Shown: positions 1 to 6,900 of the stretch, one piece after another
Numbering within the stretch: the first letter of the stretch is position 1
How the letters are laid out: each line of letters opens with the position of its first letter
Origin: an uncultured euryarchaeote
GTDB taxonomy: Archaea > Nanohalarchaeota > Nanosalinia > Nanosalinales > Nanosalinaceae
NCBI GenBank assembly: GCA_937132175.1
Contig: CAKZNU010000150.1
Location: forward strand, 1 to 9,776
Reading direction: 5' to 3'
Length of the DNA stretch: 9,776 bases
The notes under the pieces: generated by a model
Database searches by the model: none
Seen by the model: only the letters and a program-made list of their open reading frames with translations
Told to the model about the DNA's origin: nothing
Translations under genes and position numbers: made by a program

Positions 1-802
1 GTGTATCTCCCAGGATGTTCTGTGTCTTGCGGCCGTGTCTATCCTGTATAAACCGTTCCTCGACTTCTTCAGGCTCTCCGTCTTCCTTGATCTCGGAACC
101 TGTCTTGAAGCCTCCCTTCTCCTCGGTCTCGGGACTTTCGTAGTCTTCCGGGTAGAAGGTGATTTCGTTTCCCTCGTAGATCCCTTCGTCGAGTTCTACA
201 GGTCGGTAATCGGATTCCACCAGCTCCGCGTCCAGCCACTCTGCCAGGCTACCGGAGTTAGATATCGTGGCGGAAAGACCCAGAAGCTGGAACTCCAGAA
301 GGTCACGCAGCCTTGTGATGGTGACCTCGAGAGTGGGTCCACGTTCCGGAGACGTCAGCAGATGTATCTCGTCTATGACCACAAGCCCGATCTGGTTAAT
401 CCAGGACGGGTTATGCCTCAGCATAGAGTCCAGCTTCTCCGAGGTCACGATCACGATGTCCGCGTTCTCCAGGTACTCGCCTGACTCGTCCCTGTCCCCT
501 ACGCTCATCATAACCTCGAGGTCTTCGTACCTTTCGTCAAAGTCCTTGTACTTCTCCGAGGCCAGAGCCTTCAGAGGCACCACGTAGACCGCAGTTTTTT
601 CCTCCTTCACCGCCTTTTCAACGATTCCGAGCTCCGCTATAAACGTTTTTCCCGAGGCGGTTGGAGCCGCAACAATCATATCCTCTCCCTCCATCAGCCC
701 GGCGTTTACAGCGGCTTCCTGAGGTGGATTAAGATCTGTTATACCTTCATCAATGTAGTCCTGTTTCAGCCCTTCAGGTATATCTAGATTCTCTAGCTTC
801 AT
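1..802 (-). CDS. hel308: Hel308-family (Ski2-like) superfamily 2 DNA helicase, N-terminal part, cut by window edge
   Basis: ATP-dependent 3'-5' DNA helicase of the archaeal Hel308/Hjm family, which acts at stalled or broken replication forks in the cytoplasm. Only the first 267 codons are present; family members are usually around 700 residues, so RecA2, the winged helix and the ratchet domain lie beyond the left edge. Visible motifs in order: Q motif LNPPQ (residues 24-28), Walker A APTASGKT (46-53), motif Ia VPLKALASEK (75-84), motif Ib TSEKLDSMLR (120-129), Walker B DEIH (144-147) followed by the family-typical LL..PERGPTLE, motif III SAT (177-179), then the Hel308-like SLAEWLDAEL...SDYRPVEL (185-204). 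The start is the ATG at 802-800; the frame upstream has no other ATG or GTG before a TGA at 838-836. There is no strong Shine-Dalgarno sequence, only a weak GAAG. Asp/Glu is about 23% against about 9% Lys/Arg, unusually acidic, as in salt-in halophiles. Residues 219-251 form a very acidic, probably surface-exposed segment after RecA1. Family assignment is confident; exact function in this organism is inferred. Confidence 0.93.
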   Translation of the reverse strand, partial: MKLENLDIPEGLKQDYIDEGITDLNPPQEAAVNAGLMEGEDMIVAAPTASGKTFIAELGIVEKAVKEEKTAVYVVPLKALASEKYKDFDERYEDLEVMMSVGDRDESGEYLENADIVIVTSEKLDSMLRHNPSWINQIGLVVIDEIHLLTSPERGPTLEVTITRLRDLLEFQLLGLSATISNSGSLAEWLDAELVESDYRPVELDEGIYEGNEITFYPEDYESPETEEKGGFKTGSEIKEDGEPEEVEERFIQDRHGRKTQNILGDT

Positions 803-872
803 CTTCGCACGCAGACTTACTTCGGGGTTGCCGGCTCAACAATAAAAACTCTCGAACAGTAAAACTAGGTGT
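803..872. promoter_or_regulatory. Divergent intergenic promoter region between hel308 and the giant surface-protein gene
   Basis: This 70-bp gap separates two divergently transcribed genes. It has one clear AT-rich element, AATAAAAA at 841-848 (TTTTTATT on the minus strand). On the plus strand its centre lies about 28 bp before the ATG at 873. That matches the usual archaeal TATA-to-start-site distance for a leaderless transcript. On the minus strand it lies about 43 bp before the hel308 ATG and is preceded by purine-rich CGAGAG, a plausible BRE; this would give a short leader of roughly 15-20 nt. A weak AGGTG at 867-871 precedes the plus ATG but is too close to be a convincing ribosome binding site. 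No start site is visible directly; promoter use is inferred from spacing alone. Confidence 0.45.
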
Positions 873-953
873 ATGCAAGGTGCCTCCCGCCATCTCCTCA
901 GATGCACGGCTGCAGTTGTCCTTATGATCGTGCTGGCGGCCCCGGCAGCCTCA
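873..953 (+). other. Sec-type N-terminal signal peptide of the giant protein
   Basis: The first 27 residues have a short basic start (R6, H7, R10), a hydrophobic core over about residues 12-23 (TAAVVLMIVLAA) and a small-residue end, APAAS followed by QQ. Cleavage after A25, A26 or S27 is plausible. There is no twin-arginine motif. C11 lies before the hydrophobic core rather than after it, so this is not a lipobox and the protein is unlikely to be a lipoprotein. Export across the cytoplasmic membrane by Sec is inferred. Confidence 0.85.
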
Positions 954-3900
954 CAGCAGTGGTCCGGCTTTCAGGCAAACGCCACCCACCAGTCCTTCCT
1001 TGACGTAGATGCCCTGAACTCCGACCAGCAGGAGTTTTTCTCCGTAGATGTCGGAAGTCCTATAAAAACGGCTCCTGTTGTCAGCAACGGCAAAGTGTTC
1101 TTCGCCGATAAAAGCGGCGGTCTGTATGCATACACGACCTCGGGAAGCAAGATATGGGAGGACTCCCGGTCAAGCCCGGTAGGAGAAGGCATTGCCGTCG
1201 CCGATGATAGACTTTTCGTTCCGTACGGAACCGAGGGATTCTATATCTACAACGCCTCAACCGGAGACGTATTGAAGTCTCTGGGCACGAATACCGATGA
1301 CTCTTTCTTGGCTCCTCCAGCTGTTTACAGAGACACCGTAGTATTCGGAGAATCCAGCTTCGCCAGCTTCGACAGCACAGGCCCGAACCTGACGGTATAC
1401 AATGTGACCAGCGATACCACAAGAACTATCACCGCCGATAGCAGCCTTGGAGGTGCTCCAGCCATAAGAAACGGAAAAATGTATATCTCATATGATGATT
1501 CATTTGGAGGTGAGCTGAGATCCTTTGATCTTCAGGGGAATCAGTTATGGTCACAGCAGAAGGTATCTTCCTCCACCGCGGCTCCCACGGTCTACAAAAA
1601 CAAGATCGTACATGTTGGCAGCCAGCAACATAATATCTCTGTCTTTGAAGCTGATACAGGCAACCAGATCTGGGAGATAAACTGGTCTGAAGGAGGTGCT
1701 AAATCCTCAGGTAGCTTCATAGAGGACTCTGTTGCAGTAAGAGATGGTAACATATTTTTATCGGACAGAAACGGCTCTCTATTCAAGCTTGATCTCACTA
1801 CAGGATCTGTAGTTGACTCGTTTGCGTTCAGCTTGGGTATAGAGGCAGGAGTATCTATCGCAAACAACACGGTATACGTTCCCAGGGATAGGGGAGAGCT
1901 CTCTGCCCTAAATACAACAACCATGGATAGCTTATGGAATGAAACAGTTGGTGATGGTTCAAGTCAAGGCAGGGTTAGAGCAGAGGTCGCGGTAGGACCC
2001 AATAGAGTTTACGCACCGACAGACAACAGGAACTCTCTCGTTGCTTTATCTGGTCCCACTCCAGATACCGAGCCACCGAGCTTCGGCGGGAAGGGTCTGA
2101 GGGACGGAACAGACGGTAACGGCTTCCTGAAGGGCGGGGATAAGGCAACGGTGTTTGCGGAGGTAAATGACAACACTGAGGTTTTCTCGGTGGAAGCTGA
2201 TATGTCTGGTTTTGGTGCCGGCACCGTTTCCCTTCTCAACGAGTCCGAGGCAGGTTATGACTGGAATCAGAACGGGGTAATTGATGGAGCAGTATACGGT
2301 GCAAACGTCACGGTAGATAAGTCTGGAGCCACGGAGGGCGAGCCCAGAAAGGCCTCGGTAACGGCTACGGACGCCGCCGGAAACCAGAACGTGACGGATC
2401 CCTTTGGAGATCTAACTCTGGACTTCAGCGCGCCGGTCTACAAGTCCATAAATACTAGCCTTACCGGAGATACGAACCCGGTTGTATCCTCGAACTTGTC
2501 CGAAAATATCTCCGGTATAGATACTTCTGAAAGCTTCCTGAAGGTAAACCAGTCCTCGGGAACACTGTTTTCGGGAACCTTTTCATCTCTGACAGGCGTC
2601 TCCCTGATCCCTTCCTCTGTCAGGGTAGAGACTGATCTCGGCTCCAGAACCGAGTCCCTTCAGGATGGAAACGCAAGCATCGTGGTACAGCCGGTTGACC
2701 GTGCCGGCAACGTGGGCCAGGAGGCCGTGAAAACATTTGAGGTCGATGCCTTGCCCCCGTCCAGCCTTGAGATCACTAAGCCGCTTTCACAGGTTTTCCT
2801 GAAGCCTTCGGAGACCCTGAAGGTAAACTACAGCTACTTGGAGAGAAATCCGAACAAAACATTTCTGGACTTCAGGGATACCTCAGGGAACACGGACGCA
2901 GAGAGTATCCTGACTGAGACATCCGAGGATCCACGGGGCTCCGAGATATTTGATCTCGATGCAGGAGCCCTTACTCCCGGAATCTACGATATCAATCTCT
3001 CCGCCAGGGACGACGTCGATAACTTCAATACTGCACTGTTCCAGGAGAGGGTAATACTTGATGATAGAAAGCCTGTCCTGAACGGCTCCGAGACTCTATC
3101 TAACACCGAGTTCAGTCTGAACTTCTCTGATAACAGGGGTCTAAACGCCTCGACGGTTTCTGCAGGTAAACTTGAGATAGAAAGTTCTCCGTCGGCAAGT
3201 TTCAGTCTCGGGACTTGTTCAGGTGTGCCCGAGAGCTGTGAGGTTTCTGCTGATCTGGAATCTCCTGTAGACAGGTTCAGCTTAACGGTGGGTCTCAGAA
3301 GCGGTGAAAGTTTTTCGGATCAGGCAGGAAACTTACAGGACAGCGACGAGGTGAAGGTAACAGGCCTTGACGGGGTTCCACCCTCTCTGTCCGAACTCTC
3401 TCTCCGTGACATCGATGGAGACGGTATAGCTACAGGTGGAGACGGCTTCGTGGTATCCGCGAACGTTACCGACGGAGTCAAGGTCGAGTCCGTGAACGTG
3501 AACCTGACGGAGCTGGCCCTCTCAGCTTCTGCAGTTATGAACTCCGAGCCTTCCGCGAGTAGAGACTTTGACGGCGACGGCTCGCAGAAAGAAGACATCT
3601 ACGGTATCGAGTCCACGGTACCTGAAGATGCACAGGACAGGGCCTCTGCGTCTGTGACAGTGGAGGCTGCAGATAACTCGTCGAATACCAACGTCTCGTC
3701 TCCGTTTGGATCCCTGGAGATAGATAACACGCCCCCAGCACTTAACTTGCTCTCTCCGGAGACCTTTCCGGTTTATCTCAAGCCTTCCGGAAGCCTTGAC
3801 GTAGAGCTCAACTATACGGAGGAAAACCCTGAGGTACTGAACTTTACCCTCGGCCCAGAGACGATTACAAACGATACCCTGGTGTCAGGAGAATCCGTGA

Positions 3901-6900
3901 ACGTACAGGAAAGCTTTGTAGGAGCCACCCTTCCGCCCGAAGGCATCTACGACCTCAACGTCTCCATGAACGACTCGGTCTCACAGAATGATCTGGTTTC
4001 CAACCTTGAATCTGTATACGTCGACGGTACTGCTCCTTCGAAGCCCGAAAACCTTAGACATGTGGATGAGACGTCTCGGGATGGCTTCGATGATGACCTC
4101 TCTGTGGATTTTAACTGGTCTAGGGCTACAGATACCGTATCAGGTGTCTCGAACTATACCGTTTACATTTCTACGGATGCGGGCGATACATACAGATCTG
4201 AGGTGGTTCAGGATACAAACTTCACCTTGAGTGCAGATCAGGGTGAAGAGGTTACTGTAAATGTCTCTGCCAGCGACAGGGCTGGTAATACTGGCCTAAA
4301 CGCATCTTCACAGGTTATAGAGGTAGATTCCGTACCCCCTGAGGCCAGCATCTTTACTCCGGTCTCTAGAGATGGATTTGTCAACTCTGCCGAAGACGGT
4401 TCCCTCAAGGTAAACGGCACGGTACTGAATGACCTCTCCGGTGACGTGAATATATCGATTAAAGGTACTTCAGGCTCCCGGCTCAGCAACCAGGTTCCTT
4501 TTTCCTCAGGAAGCTTCTCGACCAGGATAGATGCTTCCGGTCTCTCTGATGGCATACTTGAGATAACGGCTAATGCAACAGATCAGGCTGGTAATAAGGG
4601 TCCTGGAGACTCTGTATTAGCCACCAAGGATACTCGGGAGCCTTCTCTGCGAGGAAGCGTTAAGGTATCAGATGTTGAGGTTAACGTTACGTTTAATGAC
4701 TCGGTTAGCGGCCTGAACATATCATCCATCCAATTAGAGGATTTCTCACCGTCTGCAGGTACATTCTCCACTCTTGATAGAAACGGTGCTTCCACAGGAC
4801 AGAGCACAGTGAATACGTCGCTTAGGCTTTCTGAACCAGTAGATGTATACAGTCTCGGTGTTGATGTATCGGGACAGATCAGGGACCTTGCCGGAAACAA
4901 CCTTTCGTCCGGAGCTGTAGTCGTTCAGGGCATGGACGGGGTTGCTCCTTCCATAGGCCAGCTGAACCTGGTAGATGCTGAGGATGGGAACGGGTTTGTC
5001 ACTACAGGTGACTCCGTGATTGTGAGTGCAAGCGTGACTGACGGTGTGAAAGTTGATTCTGTATCAGCAAATCTAACAGAGCTTGATCTTCCAACCTCGA
5101 GGCTTCTTTCCAGTGAAGCTGTGTCTCAGGACTTTGACGGCGACGGCACTCTGAGTCCGGAGATCTATGGAGCCGAGGTCTCTGTTCCTTCATCTGCCCC
5201 TGAGGGAGGTCCGAGATCCAGTACTGTCACAGCCCTGGACAACTCCTCAAATAGAAACATCTCCTCAGAGTTCGGTAGCCTCAAGGTAGATAAAACGCCT
5301 CCACAGCTACAGGTAAACTCTCCTCTCAACACCTCGCCTGCATTTATCCGGCCTTCAGACTCCCTTACACTCAATGTTTCGTACAAAGAACAGAATCCAG
5401 AGACGCTTAACCTAACCGTAGGACCTGTTTCGTATCTTCAGTCCCCTTCTTCCGGCCAGCAGGTATTCACCACAGAGATTCAGTCGGATCAGCTTCCCTC
5501 AGAAGGCAGACATAACTTCACCGCAGTGCTCAATGACTCTGTCAGACAGCAGACCACAAAAAAAGAGGTAAACTCTGTGTTTGTGGACGGTACTGCTCCG
5601 TCTAGGCCGCAGAACCTGAGGCACGTGGATGAGACATCTCGGGATGGCTTCGATGATGATCTCTCTGTGGATTTTAACTGGTCTGAGGCTTCGGATGGAG
5701 TATCTGGAGTATCTAACTATACTGTCTATGTTTCGAGGGATGGGGGCACAGGTTATACTTCTGAGGTCATAGAGGATACAAACTTCACGTTTGAGGCTCA
5801 AGAAGGGGATGAAGTCAAGATTAACGTTTCAGCTACGGACAGGGCTGGTAACACCGGTCTAAACGCATCTTCACAGGTTATACAGGTGGATACTGTAAGC
5901 CCTGTCTCAAGTATATTCACTCCCGTCTCTCGAGACAACTTTGTCAACTCTGCCGAAGATGGCTCGTTGAGAGTAAACGGCACGGTATCGAATGATCAGG
6001 ACGGAAGCTTCAACGTTACGGTAGAGGGCACGGATACAGTCGTCTCACGGGCAGAAGTTCCGTTTTCCTCAGGCAAGTTCTCGACCACACTGGATGTTTC
6101 CTCGCTTTCTGATGGGCCTCTGGAGATCAGGGTAAACGCCACCGACTCCGCAGGCAACACAGGTCCAGGTGACTCGGTACAGGCTACCAAGGACACAGAG
6201 CCTCCAGAACTTCTGGAAGGCTTCAACCTCTCGGATACCTCATTCAACGTCAGTTTTGCAGACTCCGGTACAGGCCTTGATACCGGATCATTTGGCCTCT
6301 CAAGCTTCGATGTAGACCCTGGTACTCTCGACTCCGTGACCGTCTCAGCCTCGTCTGGAGACCGGGAAACCAATCTTTCAGCTGCTCTCGTCTCTCCGGT
6401 CGATAGCTTTGAGTTACTGTTTTCCGTCACCGGGAAAGTAAGTGACGTCGCCGGAAACAACTTATCCTCAGGATCAGTGACTGTGACAGGTATGGACGGG
6501 GTGCCTCCGGGCTTCTCCGGGAAACGGATTCTGGACTTTGAGGACTCTGACGGGGTTGTTACGGCAGGGGATCGCCTGAAGGTCTACGGAAACGTGACCG
6601 ATGCCTCAAGAATCGAATCCGTCGACGCCAACCTCTCAGAGTTTGGGCTCTCTACGGTTACTCTTCAGAACGAACAGGATGCGAACCAGGACTTCAACGG
6701 AGACGGGACACAGAGTCAGGAGGTCTACGGAGCCGTAAAATCGCTTCCCTCCGCTGCGGAAGACGGTACAGGTCTGCAGACAGAGATCTCCGCGACGGAT
6801 AATGCCTCTAACTCTAATACCTCCGTACCCTTCGGCGACCTCGAGGTAGATAACACGGATCCGGAAGTATCAGTAATAGATCCTCTGAAAACCTCCCCAG

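Noticed and set aside
35..587. Plus-strand open frames of 149 and 106 codons at the left end
   Set aside because: Both are antisense to hel308, whose frame carries all helicase motifs in order.
1..872. Functional operon or defence island linking the helicase and surface protein
   Set aside because: The genes are divergent, Hel308 is a housekeeping fork-repair helicase in archaea, and nothing else in the window suggests a joint system.
873..953. Lipoprotein signal peptide using C11
   Set aside because: The Cys precedes the hydrophobic core and has no L-A/S-G/A context, so it is not a lipobox.
1035..2054. Active quinoprotein dehydrogenase
   Set aside because: The propeller resembles PQQ repeats, but the blades are short, I see no adjacent-cysteine motif or other PQQ-site landmarks, and BamB-like binding propellers share the same repeat.
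3408..3443. Dockerin domain (cohesin-binding) suggested by the DxDxDG loop
   Set aside because: A dockerin has two 22-residue F-hand motifs close together. Here the two acidic loops are about 50 residues apart within an Ig-like domain, so only the calcium-loop similarity is kept.
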